The notes: a model not told the origin generated them from the letters alone. Shown: positions 25,190 through 34,291, counted from the stretch's first letter. The stretch is DNA of 64,000 nt from an uncultured Dokdonia sp. (GCA_947503305.1 CANNDF010000005.1:186001-250000); one strand, 5' to 3'. Numbers and translations are program-made.

Positions 25190-27277
25190 ATGAGAACATA
25201 TAAATTAGTAATGTTCTTAATGAGTTTTATGTTTTGCAGTTTCTATCTAGAAGCGCAAAATCATAAATTTTATTTAAGAGCAATAAGCCAGAATTTTGAC
25301 CTGCAGGTTACTGATAATAATGGTGTCTTAGTTTACAAAGGAAGAGATAGATCATTAAATAAAATATTTAATCAAAATGATATCTATGTATTTAAGAAAG
25401 CATTTAATCATTCTCAAAGATCAAATCTACAACGTACCTGGTATATTGAAGGAGACTCCAGTAGGATATTAAATGATTTTTTACAAGCTGCATCACATAT
25501 ATTTGAATTTGGAGAATACATTGGATATTACGATAATGAAGAATTGCTAGCTGGTGATACAGGGCACTATTCTTCTAATCAAAATAGAGACGAAATACAA
25601 CCTCCATATGTAGCAAACTCTAATACCGTAAAGTCCGAATCCTTAGATTATTATTTGTCGTTTCCAAACGATTATGGGGCTACATCTCCTGTTGCAAATT
25701 TAGGTATTGAAGCTGTACTAGATAACTTTGATTTTATAGGTGTTCCTGAAGCATGGGATTATACAACCGGTAGTTCTGATATTATAATCGGTTTGTCTGA
25801 TGCACGGTTACTAACAGATTTTCAAGGACTCACTTCCAATGATCCAGATTTTGTAAACAAAACAACATTGTTCTATGATTCGTCTACACCTACTATTGGA
25901 GGAGGGCATGGATATGGAGTAGGAATGAGGATGGCTGGTCAAGGGGACAATGGCGTAGGATCTACAGGAATATGTTACGATTGTAATATTTATGCAACAA
26001 ATTTTGGGCCCAGTAACTATGATGATTTATTAGAAATCTCTTATAATGGGGCTAGGATAATTAACTGTAGCTGGAGATGGAGTACTCCAACAGAAACTCA
26101 GCAATTAGTTATTAATGAAATATATGAGAATGGTACAATTGTAGTTGCTGCAGCAGGAAATACAGCTAGTCTTCCCAAACAATATCCCGCTTCTTATGAG
26201 CATGTAATATCGGTAGGAGGAGTAGGACATAAAAGAGACTTAATCGTCGAAAACGCTGTTCCAGATGGAAATGTTTATGATGCTGTAAGAGCCGCCAAAT
26301 ATTATATCGGAGCAAAAACTTGGGTAGATATTAACGAGACTGACCCTGAGGAGTTTATAAATACCGCAGTAATAAACCCTACTAGTGCATCTACTCGAAA
26401 TGACGCAATTGATATAAATGCTCCTGGTTCTGAAACTTTTAGTTACGGTGCTTATTTAATTAATGCATTTAATGGAAATGACGATCCTGAAGGTAGTATT
26501 GCTGGCTTGCATACGTTTGTGACATCCTCTACAACTCCACAAGTATCAGGAACATTAGGTTTAATGTTAGATCTAAATCAGTGTTTAAGTTTTGAAGAGG
26601 CAGAGTCTATACTTAAGATAACATCTACAAACATAGATGATATTCCAGCACATCAATCTAATCAATGGTTAAATCAATACGGATCTGGTGCACTGCATAC
26701 AGGGCGAGCTGTAAAGCTTGTATATGACTTATTAAATCCTTCTGAAACTGCTTATCTAGAGAATCAAAAGTTTACACGATGGGACTTCGAATTTAAAGGG
26801 GTATCTGAAAAAATTGTAATTCGAAATCAAAAATTTACAGATTCTTCTACCCTTAAAGTTGTTGCAAAAAATTTGATTACTATCGAAGAGTCATCACTTA
26901 TAGAACCGGACATAGAAGGGTTTGCATCTTTAGAAATTGAACCAAATCTCACATTAGAAACTACTTGTAGTATAGGAGACGGAACAAGAGTTTCATCAAA
27001 GGAAAAAGAAGAAAAAGATCAAGAAACGTCCTATAATTTATACCCTACAAAGGTAATATCTACAATAACTATAGAAAAAGTAGCTACAGATATAGATCAA
27101 CTTGAAGCTATAGAGATCTATGATTTATTTAATAGAAAAGTCTTTTCTCAAAATAAATTACATGGAAACAAGATGAATTTTGATCTTTCTAATATTAAAA
27201 GAGGTATTTATATTGTAAAAGGATATACGCTATCAAGAGAGGTTATCTTAACAAAAAAGATTATAAAAGTTAACTAA
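25190..27277 (+). CDS. Secreted S8 (subtilisin-like) serine protease with T9SS domain
   Basis: A 695-residue protein with a signal peptide (cleavage after LEAQ, residue 23) and a long propeptide. The S8 domain has Asp204 (IIIGLSDARL), His240 (GGGHGYGVGMRMAG), the oxyanion Asn324 (AAAGNTA) and Ser446 (TFVTSSTTPQVSGTLG). The usual GTSMAxP around the serine is replaced by VTSSTTP, a marked deviation. The C-terminus (about 620-695) has the T9SS type A pattern YNLYPTKV ... IYDLFNRKVF ... RGIYIVKG ... KKIIKVN. It is likely exported to the surface or medium and cleaves proteins. It forms a pair with the gene 2 bases upstream. Confidence 0.85.
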   Translation: MRTYKLVMFLMSFMFCSFYLEAQNHKFYLRAISQNFDLQVTDNNGVLVYKGRDRSLNKIFNQNDIYVFKKAFNHSQRSNLQRTWYIEGDSSRILNDFLQAASHIFEFGEYIGYYDNEELLAGDTGHYSSNQNRDEIQPPYVANSNTVKSESLDYYLSFPNDYGATSPVANLGIEAVLDNFDFIGVPEAWDYTTGSSDIIIGLSDARLLTDFQGLTSNDPDFVNKTTLFYDSSTPTIGGGHGYGVGMRMAGQGDNGVGSTGICYDCNIYATNFGPSNYDDLLEISYNGARIINCSWRWSTPTETQQLVINEIYENGTIVVAAAGNTASLPKQYPASYEHVISVGGVGHKRDLIVENAVPDGNVYDAVRAAKYYIGAKTWVDINETDPEEFINTAVINPTSASTRNDAIDINAPGSETFSYGAYLINAFNGNDDPEGSIAGLHTFVTSSTTPQVSGTLGLMLDLNQCLSFEEAESILKITSTNIDDIPAHQSNQWLNQYGSGALHTGRAVKLVYDLLNPSETAYLENQKFTRWDFEFKGVSEKIVIRNQKFTDSSTLKVVAKNLITIEESSLIEPDIEGFASLEIEPNLTLETTCSIGDGTRVSSKEKEEKDQETSYNLYPTKVISTITIEKVATDIDQLEAIEIYDLFNRKVFSQNKLHGNKMNFDLSNIKRGIYIVKGYTLSREVILTKKIIKVN

Positions 27278-27344
27278 ATATAATTTCAATAACATGATAT
27301 AGTAGTAAGCAAACCTTAAAGCTATTATAACTACAATAAATATT

Positions 27345-27371
27345 AAAGGAGATACTTATAGTATCTCCTTT
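27345..27371 (+). terminator. Terminator after the subtilase gene
   Basis: AAAGGAGATAC and GTATCTCCTTT form a perfect 11-pair stem with a five-base loop, followed by TCTTT. It sits 67 bases after the stop codon. Confidence 0.75.
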
Positions 27372-27496
27372 TCTTTGGTTTTATATAATCTATTTATATG
27401 TCTTAATTGTAATAAAGTAAAACCTATATAGTAGGAATAGAAATATATGTATTGTAGTTCTTATTGTATTCGATTCTTAAATTATCTTGGTCAACA

Positions 27497-27829
27497 CTAT
27501 TTTTTGATAAGACGTTCGGTAATCGTCTTTTTGTCATTGCTATAAGCCACTATATATACTCCACTTGGAATTTTAGAAAGGTCAAAGGACGTTTCAATTT
27601 TTGTCAAAACAGTATGGATAACCGCATCCCCAAGTACATTGTATACAGAGACTTCAACTTCTTTACCTGACAGATTAGATATCTTAATAAAATTATCGGC
27701 TGGATTTGGGAATAAGAATACTTGTTCTTCAAAAACAGTTGATGTTTTTGAATCGCTATTAGTTTCTTGTGCTTCTACGGAACTTATAACTCCCAGTAGG
27801 CACATTATAAAGAGTAATTTTTTTATCAT
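27497..27829 (-). CDS. Small secreted protein that is almost only a T9SS sorting domain
   Basis: A 110-residue protein: signal peptide (cleavage after SVEAQ, about residue 21), a short Ser/Thr/Asp linker of about 18 residues, then a complete type A sorting domain (VFLFPNPADNFIKISNLSG ... VYNVLGDAV ... FDLSKIPSGVYIVAYSND ... RLIKK). There is no cargo domain. It may be a small surface protein in its own right or what remains after loss of a cargo region. An inverted repeat and a palindrome copy lie in its upstream region. Confidence 0.75.
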   Translation of the reverse strand: MIKKLLFIMCLLGVISSVEAQETNSDSKTSTVFEEQVFLFPNPADNFIKISNLSGKEVEVSVYNVLGDAVIHTVLTKIETSFDLSKIPSGVYIVAYSNDKKTITERLIKK

Positions 27830-27897
27830 TGATCCGGGGTTTTAAAAATCAACAATTACAAGATAGAGAACTATAATAAAAAAATACACAAAATGTA

Positions 27898-27932
27898 AGT
27901 ATAATATTACATAATTAGTGTAATATTATACT
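27898..27932. repeat. Perfect inverted repeat, 14-bp arms
   Basis: AGTATAATATTACA and TGTAATATTATACT flank a seven-base loop and are followed by TTTTTT on the plus strand. It sits between the carB end and the small T9SS gene. It could terminate carB transcripts or be an operator for the small gene, 69 bases before its start. Confidence 0.6.
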
Positions 27933-27966
27933 TTTTTGTGTATTTTAAAGGTGTTTTATGGCTTTT

Positions 27967-27986
27967 TATGCTTTCGCGAAAGCATA
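27967..27986. repeat. GCTTTCGCGAAAGC palindrome, copy 3 (intergenic)
   Basis: Perfect 20-bp palindrome TATGCTTTCGCGAAAGCATA, 16 bases beyond the carB stop codon. Confidence 0.9.
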
Positions 27987-28001
27987 CTACAAACCTATTT
28001 A

Positions 28002-30854
28002 TTATTTACTTAAATACATTTTACGTCTAGAATACAGGTCATAAAATGCATCATCTCTAAGGCTTTCTATAAACAATATACTCTCGCCTGTACTCTTCAT
28101 TTCTGGTCCCAGTTTTTTATCGACATTTGGGAATTTATTAAATGAAAATACGGGTTGCTTAATTGCGTATCCTTCTAGTTGTGGATTGAAGTTAAAATCT
28201 TTTACTTTCTTCTCTCCTAACATTACTTTGGTCGCATAGTTTACATACGGTTCTTTATAAGCTTTAGCTATAAACGGTACCGTACGCGATGCGCGAGGGT
28301 TTGCTTCTATGATATATACTTTATCATCTTTGATAGCAAACTGGATATTTATTAAACCTACGGTATCTAGTGCTAGTGCTATTTTGCGTGTATGTTCTTT
28401 GATTTGATCTAAAATCAAATCTCCAAGGTTAAAAGGCGGTAGTGTTGCATTAGAGTCTCCTGAGTGAATACCGCAAGGTTCTATATGCTCCATGATCCCG
28501 ATGATGTATACATCTTTTCCATCACATATTGCATCTGCTTCGGCTTCTATAGCACCATCTAAATAGTGATCTAACAATAATTTATTATTAGGGATTTTAC
28601 GCAGTAAATCAACAACGTGTTTTTCAAGTTCGTCCTTATTGATAACAATTTTCATTCCCTGTCCCCCTAGTACATAGGATGGACGTACTAATATTGGGAA
28701 GTTTAATCTATCTGCTACTTCTAATGCTTCATCTGCTGTTTCAGCTACATCAAACTCTGGATATGGTATATTAAGATCTTTTAATAGTGTAGAAAAACTT
28801 CCTCTATCTTCTGCTAAATCTAGTGCTTGATAGCTCGTGCCTATCACTTTAATACCATATCGGTCTAACTTTTCGGCTAGTTTTAATGCTGTCTGTCCTC
28901 CTAATTGTACAATAACTCCTTCTGGTTTTTCGTGACGTATGATATCGTAAATATGTTCCCAGAATACGGGTTCAAAATAAAGCTTATCTGCAGTATCAAA
29001 ATCTGTTGATACCGTTTCTGGATTACAGTTAATCATAATGGTTTCATAACCACATTCAGAAGCTGCCAACACACCGTGTACACAACAGTAATCAAATTCA
29101 ATCCCTTGTCCAATACGATTAGGTCCTGATCCTAGTACGATAATTTTTTTCTTATCGGTTACAATACTTTCGTTTGATGAAAACTTTTTACCATCAGTGG
29201 TTTCCATTTCATATTCAAAGGTAGAGTAGAAATAAGGGGTTTGCGCCACAAATTCGGCAGCACACGTATCAACGAGTTTATAGACTCTCTTAATACTCAT
29301 TTCATCTCTCTTATTGTATACCTGGCTTTCTAGACATTCTAGCATATGTGCTATCTGTCTATCTGCAAAACCACGTTGTTTTGCTTCCAACATCAGATTT
29401 CGCGGAAGCGTATCTACTGTATACTTAGAGATTTCTTTCTCCATCATATACAATTCTTCATATTGTTTTAAGAACCACATATCAATTTTTGTGATCTCAA
29501 AGATTCTGCTTAATGGGATTCCCATTTGGATTGCATCATAAATGACAAAAACACGATCCCAACTTGCATGAGTAAGTTTATCTATAATTTGATCATAATC
29601 TTTATACCCTTTTCCATCTGCGCCTAACCCATTACGTTTGATCTCTAATGACTGTGTAGCTTTATGTAATGCTTCTTGGAAAGAACGTCCTATTCCCATT
29701 ACTTCTCCTACAGCTTTCATTTGTAGACCTAATGTTCTGTCTGAGCCTTCAAACTTATCAAAATTCCAACGTGGTATTTTTACAATTACATAATCTAATG
29801 TAGGTTCAAAAAGTGCAGACGTAGATCCTGTAATCTGATTACTTAACTCATCTAAGTGATAGCCCATTGCAAGTTTAGTCGCAACTTTTGCAATAGGATA
29901 TCCTGTTGCTTTTGATGCAAGAGCAGAAGATCTAGAAACTCTAGGGTTGATCTCAATAGCAATAATTTCTTCTTCATTATCAGGATTTACTGCAAACTGT
30001 ACATTACATCCTCCTGCAAAATCACCAATACTACGCATCATATGAATTGCCATATCACGCATCTTTTGATACGTAACATCTGATAATGTCATTGCTGGAG
30101 CAACTGTAATAGAATCTCCTGTATGGATTCCCATAGGGTCCATATTTTCAATAGCACAAATAATAACTACGTTATCATTTGCATCTCTTAATAACTCAAG
30201 TTCATATTCTTTCCATCCGATCAATGCTTTATCAATCATTACTTCGTGTACAGGAGACACTTCTAAACCGTGAGATAAAAGTGTGTCAAAATCTTCTTCT
30301 TTATAGACAAAAGAAGCTCCTGCCCCACCTAAGGTAAATGAAGAACGTATCACCAGAGGAAATCCAAACTCTTGCGCAATTTCTTTTCCTTTCAAAAAAG
30401 AATTTGCACTAGCTTGTGGTGCCATCGGGATCCCTATCTCGCGCATCAAGTTTTTAAATTGATCTCTATCCTCTGTGATATTAATTGCATCTATATCTAC
30501 ACCTATAAGCTCAACATTAAAATCTTTCCAAATCCCTTTTTCATCGGCTTCTATACATAAATTTAATGCTGTTTGTCCTCCCATCGTAGGTAATACAGCA
30601 TCTATTTGTGGATGTTCTTTTAATATCTGAACTATAGATTTTGTATTAAGAGGTAATAAATACACATGATCTGCCATAGACGGATCTGTCATGATTGTGG
30701 CAGGGTTAGAATTAATGAGGATAGTCTCGATTCCATCTTCTCTTAGAGAACGTAACGATTGTGATCCTGCATAATCAAATTCACAAGCTTGACCAATGAT
30801 TATAGGCCCTGAGCCTATAAGAAGAATTGATTTTAAGTTTTTATTTTTTGGCAT
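28002..30854 (-). CDS. carB: Carbamoyl-phosphate synthase large subunit
   Basis: A 950-residue cytosolic enzyme with two homologous ATP-grasp halves. It makes carbamoyl phosphate from bicarbonate, ATP and ammonia delivered by the small subunit CarA (not in the window), feeding pyrimidine and arginine synthesis. Visible signatures include KSILLIGSGPIIIGQACEFDYAGSQ at the start, PTMGGQTALNLC, EINPRVSRSSALASKATGYPIAKV, then in the second half VLGSGPNRIGQGIEFDYCCVH, VQLGGQTALKLAEKL and EANPRASRTVPFIAKA. It ends soon after the second carboxy-phosphate domain, so the usual C-terminal allosteric (MGS-like) region of about 120 residues is short or missing compared with the 1070-residue enterobacterial enzyme. 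This shorter form is common in Bacteroidota. Confidence 0.96.
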   Translation of the reverse strand: MPKNKNLKSILLIGSGPIIIGQACEFDYAGSQSLRSLREDGIETILINSNPATIMTDPSMADHVYLLPLNTKSIVQILKEHPQIDAVLPTMGGQTALNLCIEADEKGIWKDFNVELIGVDIDAINITEDRDQFKNLMREIGIPMAPQASANSFLKGKEIAQEFGFPLVIRSSFTLGGAGASFVYKEEDFDTLLSHGLEVSPVHEVMIDKALIGWKEYELELLRDANDNVVIICAIENMDPMGIHTGDSITVAPAMTLSDVTYQKMRDMAIHMMRSIGDFAGGCNVQFAVNPDNEEEIIAIEINPRVSRSSALASKATGYPIAKVATKLAMGYHLDELSNQITGSTSALFEPTLDYVIVKIPRWNFDKFEGSDRTLGLQMKAVGEVMGIGRSFQEALHKATQSLEIKRNGLGADGKGYKDYDQIIDKLTHASWDRVFVIYDAIQMGIPLSRIFEITKIDMWFLKQYEELYMMEKEISKYTVDTLPRNLMLEAKQRGFADRQIAHMLECLESQVYNKRDEMSIKRVYKLVDTCAAEFVAQTPYFYSTFEYEMETTDGKKFSSNESIVTDKKKIIVLGSGPNRIGQGIEFDYCCVHGVLAASECGYETIMINCNPETVSTDFDTADKLYFEPVFWEHIYDIIRHEKPEGVIVQLGGQTALKLAEKLDRYGIKVIGTSYQALDLAEDRGSFSTLLKDLNIPYPEFDVAETADEALEVADRLNFPILVRPSYVLGGQGMKIVINKDELEKHVVDLLRKIPNNKLLLDHYLDGAIEAEADAICDGKDVYIIGIMEHIEPCGIHSGDSNATLPPFNLGDLILDQIKEHTRKIALALDTVGLINIQFAIKDDKVYIIEANPRASRTVPFIAKAYKEPYVNYATKVMLGEKKVKDFNFNPQLEGYAIKQPVFSFNKFPNVDKKLGPEMKSTGESILFIESLRDDAFYDLYSRRKMYLSK

Positions 30855-30907
30855 GAAGAAAGGATATTTATACTATTTTAAAATTAGGAACTTGCTGGGT
30901 ATAAAAA

Positions 30908-30937
30908 AAGGTGTTACTTAATAAAAAGTAACACCTT
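30908..30937. terminator. Terminator after rpmH
   Basis: AAGGTGTTACTT and AAGTAACACCTT form a perfect 12-pair stem with a six-base loop and flanking A/T runs, between the rpmH stop codon and the carB start codon. Confidence 0.8.
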
Positions 30938-30957
30938 ATGATAATTTATTGATATCA

Positions 30958-31119
30958 TTATTTTTTGTGACGTGGTTCTGAAGATACACTTAGTTTCTTT
31001 CTACCTTTTGCACGACGACGTGCTAATACTTTACGCCCATTTGCTGAAGCCATACGATCTCTGAAACCGTGTTTGTTTCTTCTTTTTCTCTTTGACGGTT
31101 GAAACGTTCTTTTACTCAT
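30958..31119 (-). CDS. rpmH: 50S ribosomal protein L34
   Basis: A 53-residue, highly basic protein that reads [20 protein letters not shown], then [20 protein letters not shown], and ends in a Lys/Arg/His tail (RHKK). This is the universal L34 pattern with a slightly extended C-terminus, as seen in Bacteroidota. It is a structural component of the large ribosomal subunit near the exit tunnel. It is not next to rnpA or dnaA here, unlike the classic order in many bacteria; carB follows downstream behind a terminator. Confidence 0.97.
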   Translation of the reverse strand: MSKRTFQPSKRKRRNKHGFRDRMASANGRKVLARRRAKGRKKLSVSSEPRHKK

Positions 31120-31322
31120 TTTATATCTTCTTTTTGGCTATTGAAAGCCGACATTTTTTACCTCTAGATTCCCGCTTTAAAAGCTGGGGGCAAATATACA
31201 ACAAGTTTTTACTTCTCCAAGTTCAAAATTCAAATTTTTTATCCATGTTTTTAGTACCTTTGCCTGCGCATTAAAAAGTAACCTTTTTTAATGCCATTTT
31301 AATCTACTAATTAAGGTCATCC

Positions 31323-31904
31323 ATGTTCAATAAAAATATAAAACTTGTATTAGCCATAGCATCTATAGCTATTGCTGTATGGCAATTTACAGAAAATGAA
31401 ATAGGGAATGGTATCATGCTTATTTTACTATCTGCAATTTTTGTCCTTCTCTATTTTAAGAATGAAATACTGGTTCTTGCTTTCCTTAGATTGCGTAAAC
31501 AAGACTTTCCTGGTGCTCAAAAGTGGCTTGCTAGAATTTCAAATCCGGAAGGTGCTCTTGTGAGAAAACAACAAGGGTATTATAACTATTTACAAGGGTT
31601 AATGGTTTCTCAAACTAACATGACACTTGCAGAAAAGCATTTTAAAAAAGCGGTAGAACTTGGATTATCTATGAAAGCAGATCTTGCCATGGCAAAATTA
31701 AACTTGTCTGGAATTGCGATGACAAAAAATCGTAAACGTGAAGCTCAAATTCTTCTTAAAGAAGCTAAAGTACTGGACAAACATAATATGCTCGGTGAGC
31801 AAATCAAAATGATGGAGCAAAACATGAAACGTGCAGGACAACAACCTAAACAACAGTATGGTGCTCGTGGTGGCCGAGGAGGTCGTGGGGGTTTTAAAAG
31901 ATAA
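31323..31904 (+). CDS. Membrane-anchored TPR-like protein with an RGG tail
   Basis: A 193-residue protein with two N-terminal helices (residues 8-25 and 29-46), then a helical-repeat region (FPGAQKWLARISNPEGALVRKQQGYYNYLQG, MTLAEKHFKKAVELGLSMKADLAMAKLNLSGIAM, REAQILLKEAKVLD) of TPR type. The last 20 residues are a Gln/Gly/Arg tail ending ARGGRGGRGGFKR, an RGG-like sequence often linked to RNA or protein binding. A TACCTTTG box at 31255 is a candidate -7 promoter element. No family name is certain. Confidence 0.75.
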   Translation: MFNKNIKLVLAIASIAIAVWQFTENEIGNGIMLILLSAIFVLLYFKNEILVLAFLRLRKQDFPGAQKWLARISNPEGALVRKQQGYYNYLQGLMVSQTNMTLAEKHFKKAVELGLSMKADLAMAKLNLSGIAMTKNRKREAQILLKEAKVLDKHNMLGEQIKMMEQNMKRAGQQPKQQYGARGGRGGRGGFKR

Positions 31905-32135
31905 CGGCTTACATATATATTATATAGCTACATCTCTTCATAAATACATATCATTTTTTTAATTATTTGGTTAGAGGCAATACCCTTTAATTGTAAGGAT
32001 TATTCGTAAAATCTATCATAAATAGTACTGAATATCAGCATTTAGGGTTATTTACCCTCGGTTGGATACGTTTTATCGAAAAAATTTTAACATTTCCTTA
32101 AGAGTCACTACATTTAGTATCCAAATCATAGTATT

Positions 32136-32828
32136 ATGAGAAGATTACTACTTGCATTGTTTATCTTGTCGGTTTCAATAAGCACTGCTCAGAGAGGTAA
32201 AATTTTCTTTTCTGAGACTTTAGATATGCATCTTCCCACATATATACAAAATGCTGAGGATGCTATTAAAAATAGAGAACAGGACAAAATATCATCATTA
32301 TTTGATAACCTTGTTAAAAATAATCTGATAGGTACTTATATGGATAACTTTACCTCTAAGAACCTAGGGAAGAAAGTGATTTCCTTTTCAGAATTTGAAA
32401 AACCAGTCATCTTATTTACATTTTCATCTTGGGCTATCCCTAGCAAAGGAGAGCTTCCTGCTATTAATGAACTAGCCAAAGAGTATAAAGACGACCTAAC
32501 CATAGTCTTACTTTTTTGGGGAGATCATAAAACAGTTCGAAAAAAAACCAAAGATTATCATCATTCTATAACTATTCATTATGTAGATGACCAGGACAAT
32601 AATAACACACATATTATACGTAATCTTAAGCACTCACTGGGGCTACCCCTTATATATATAATAAATTCTCAAAAAGAGATTATAGCTATTGAACGAAGAA
32701 TTTCAAATAAACTCAGTCAACCTATAGAAGAAGCTTACTTTGAAAATAAAGAATTGCTAAAAAATAGTATCGTAACCTTATTAAATAATGAGCGTATAAT
32801 CAGCGAAGCTCCTATTGTTACACACTGA
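32136..32828 (+). CDS. Secreted thioredoxin-fold protein lacking the CxxC active site
   Basis: A 230-residue protein with a signal peptide (cleavage after ISTAQ, residue 19) and a TlpA/thioredoxin-like domain: KPVILFTFSSWAIPSKGELPAINELAKEYKDD, then VLLFWG and LGLPLIYIINSQKEIIAIERR (cis-Pro in LPLIY). Where redox-active relatives have WCxPC, this one has SWAIPSK, so no thiol chemistry is expected. Redox-dead thioredoxin folds can act as binding or chaperone proteins. It is monocistronic and convergent with the TauE gene. Confidence 0.7.
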   Translation: MRRLLLALFILSVSISTAQRGKIFFSETLDMHLPTYIQNAEDAIKNREQDKISSLFDNLVKNNLIGTYMDNFTSKNLGKKVISFSEFEKPVILFTFSSWAIPSKGELPAINELAKEYKDDLTIVLLFWGDHKTVRKKTKDYHHSITIHYVDDQDNNNTHIIRNLKHSLGLPLIYIINSQKEIIAIERRISNKLSQPIEEAYFENKELLKNSIVTLLNNERIISEAPIVTH

Positions 32829-32829
32829 T

Positions 32830-33198
32830 CTATTTACCCCATAATAATTTTAAAGCAATTACTAGAAGAATCCCTCCAAAAATCTTTTTAAGTGTTTTTT
32901 GATCAAGATTGATCGCAAGTCTAGAACCTATATAGCCTCCTACAATAAAAAAGAGGGCAATTACAGCTGCATATTTCCAATTCACATGTCCTTCTCCATA
33001 ATAATTATATGCAGCTAGAAAGGTAACAGGAACTGCAAGAACAGCTAGACTAGTCCCTTGTGCTTGATGTTGATTAAAACCTAGCAGTAGTATCATAAGC
33101 GGAATCATAATTACTCCTCCTCCTACACCCATTACCCCACTTAGAAGTCCCGCCAATAGGCCAATTAATATTAAAGCTATGATGATTGTAGCATTCAT
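32830..33198 (-). CDS. Half-size TauE/SafE family membrane permease
   Basis: A 122-residue membrane protein with four helices and the TauE/SafE repeat signature: LLAGLLSGVMGVGGGVIMIPLMILLLGF, HQAQGTSLAVLAVPVTFLAAYNYY and GGYIGSRLAINLDQKTLKKIFGGILL. Full-length family members have eight helices, so this half-size form probably works as a dimer. The family exports sulfite, sulfonates or related anions. I chose Met at 33198 (MNATIIIALIL); the frame is open up to 33252. Confidence 0.8.
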   Translation of the reverse strand: MNATIIIALILIGLLAGLLSGVMGVGGGVIMIPLMILLLGFNQHQAQGTSLAVLAVPVTFLAAYNYYGEGHVNWKYAAVIALFFIVGGYIGSRLAINLDQKTLKKIFGGILLVIALKLLWGK

Positions 33199-33252
33199 AA
33201 TATACATGTTAATTGCTATAAAAATAGGGAAATAGCTTTCCTTAAAACACAA

Positions 33253-33288
33253 AATAGGGAAATGATTTTAAAAAATCATTTCCCTATT
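33253..33288. terminator. Terminator after the lytic transglycosylase gene
   Basis: AATAGGGAAATGATTTT and AAAATCATTTCCCTATT form a perfect 17-pair stem with a two-base loop, 25 bases after the transglycosylase stop codon (minus strand). Confidence 0.75.
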
Positions 33289-33313
33289 AATACGATAGAC
33301 TTAAGAGGAAATA

Positions 33314-34273
33314 TTAATTTCCAAGTGAATAATTTCCTTCTTTAGGAATGTCTATAAAATATTGCTTTTTAGACTTATTATTAAGGTGAGGCTCTCTAAG
33401 CCAGGGGTTATGTATTTTTAAAATCTTATAGTTTATACCAAAGTTTTCGGCAAATTTTACAAAATCTGTAACTGCTGTATCTACACTTACTTTATAAGTA
33501 GGAATATACTCGTAGAGGTCTTGCTTTTTATAATTGAATCCATATTTTTTAGGGTTACTTAAAATTTCTTTAAGTGCTATGATTCTAAATACATAACGGC
33601 CCGTTTCCTCCCCTAGTAAAAGATCGTAATAATCATTTACATTTTGACTTTTCATACGTCTCCCTACTCCTGCATTTCCAGCATTATAAGCCGCCGCTGC
33701 GGCTGTCCAACTCCCAAAACGCTTTTTAGCTTTTTTAAGATAAGCACAAGCAACACGTGTCGATTTTTCTATGTGATAACGTTCATCTACATTTTGATTA
33801 ACTTCAAGACCATACTCACGTCCTGTTGTTTTAAGTATTTGCCAAAACCCTGTAGCTCTTGCAGGCGATACAGCTTGTGTGAGTCCACTTTCTATAACAG
33901 CTAGGTACTTAAAATCATCTGGGACTCCTTCTGCAGCCAGAATAGGCTCAATAATTGGAAAATACTTATTTGCACGTTTAAAAAGTAATAAAGAGTTAGA
34001 CTGCCAATAGGTGTTTACTAAAAGCTCTCTATCCATACGTTCTTTAATATCTGGATTATCCAGTGGTACATCTTCTCCAGCAAAATTCAATCCATCAGGA
34101 ATGGGCAATGCATATACATTATAATCATTTACTAACTTCTTTTCAGAAGTAATATCTTCAGTTTCTACTTTTCCTCCTTCATTTTCAGGAAGTTGTACTG
34201 CATTTATAGCTACCATTACAATAGCCAGCAGACCTACAATAGCAAATATGCGCTCTATTCGTTTCATAATCAT
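33314..34273 (-). CDS. Lytic transglycosylase (SLT family, MltD-like)
   Basis: A 319-residue periplasmic enzyme with an N-terminal signal anchor (IFAIVGLLAIVMVAINAVQL). The SLT domain (about 110-240) has the catalytic Glu in YLAVIESGLTQAVSPARATGFWQI, then AYLKKAKKRFGSWTAAAAAYNAGNAGVGRR and GRYVFRIIALKEI. It cleaves peptidoglycan glycan strands with formation of 1,6-anhydro-MurNAc. A LysM domain is not obvious, although the C-terminal VKFAENFGINYKILKIHNPWLRE segment is LysM-associated in MltD relatives. Met1 or Met3 may be the start. Confidence 0.88.
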   Translation of the reverse strand: MIMKRIERIFAIVGLLAIVMVAINAVQLPENEGGKVETEDITSEKKLVNDYNVYALPIPDGLNFAGEDVPLDNPDIKERMDRELLVNTYWQSNSLLLFKRANKYFPIIEPILAAEGVPDDFKYLAVIESGLTQAVSPARATGFWQILKTTGREYGLEVNQNVDERYHIEKSTRVACAYLKKAKKRFGSWTAAAAAYNAGNAGVGRRMKSQNVNDYYDLLLGEETGRYVFRIIALKEILSNPKKYGFNYKKQDLYEYIPTYKVSVDTAVTDFVKFAENFGINYKILKIHNPWLREPHLNNKSKKQYFIDIPKEGNYSLGN

Positions 34274-34291
34274 TTCAATTTAAAAAGCAAA

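Noticed and set aside
29396-29410. Further palindrome copies in carB (29396) and btuB (11004)
   Set aside because: Both have two or more mismatches to the core, and the carB one falls in an ordinary coding stretch, so chance similarity is enough.
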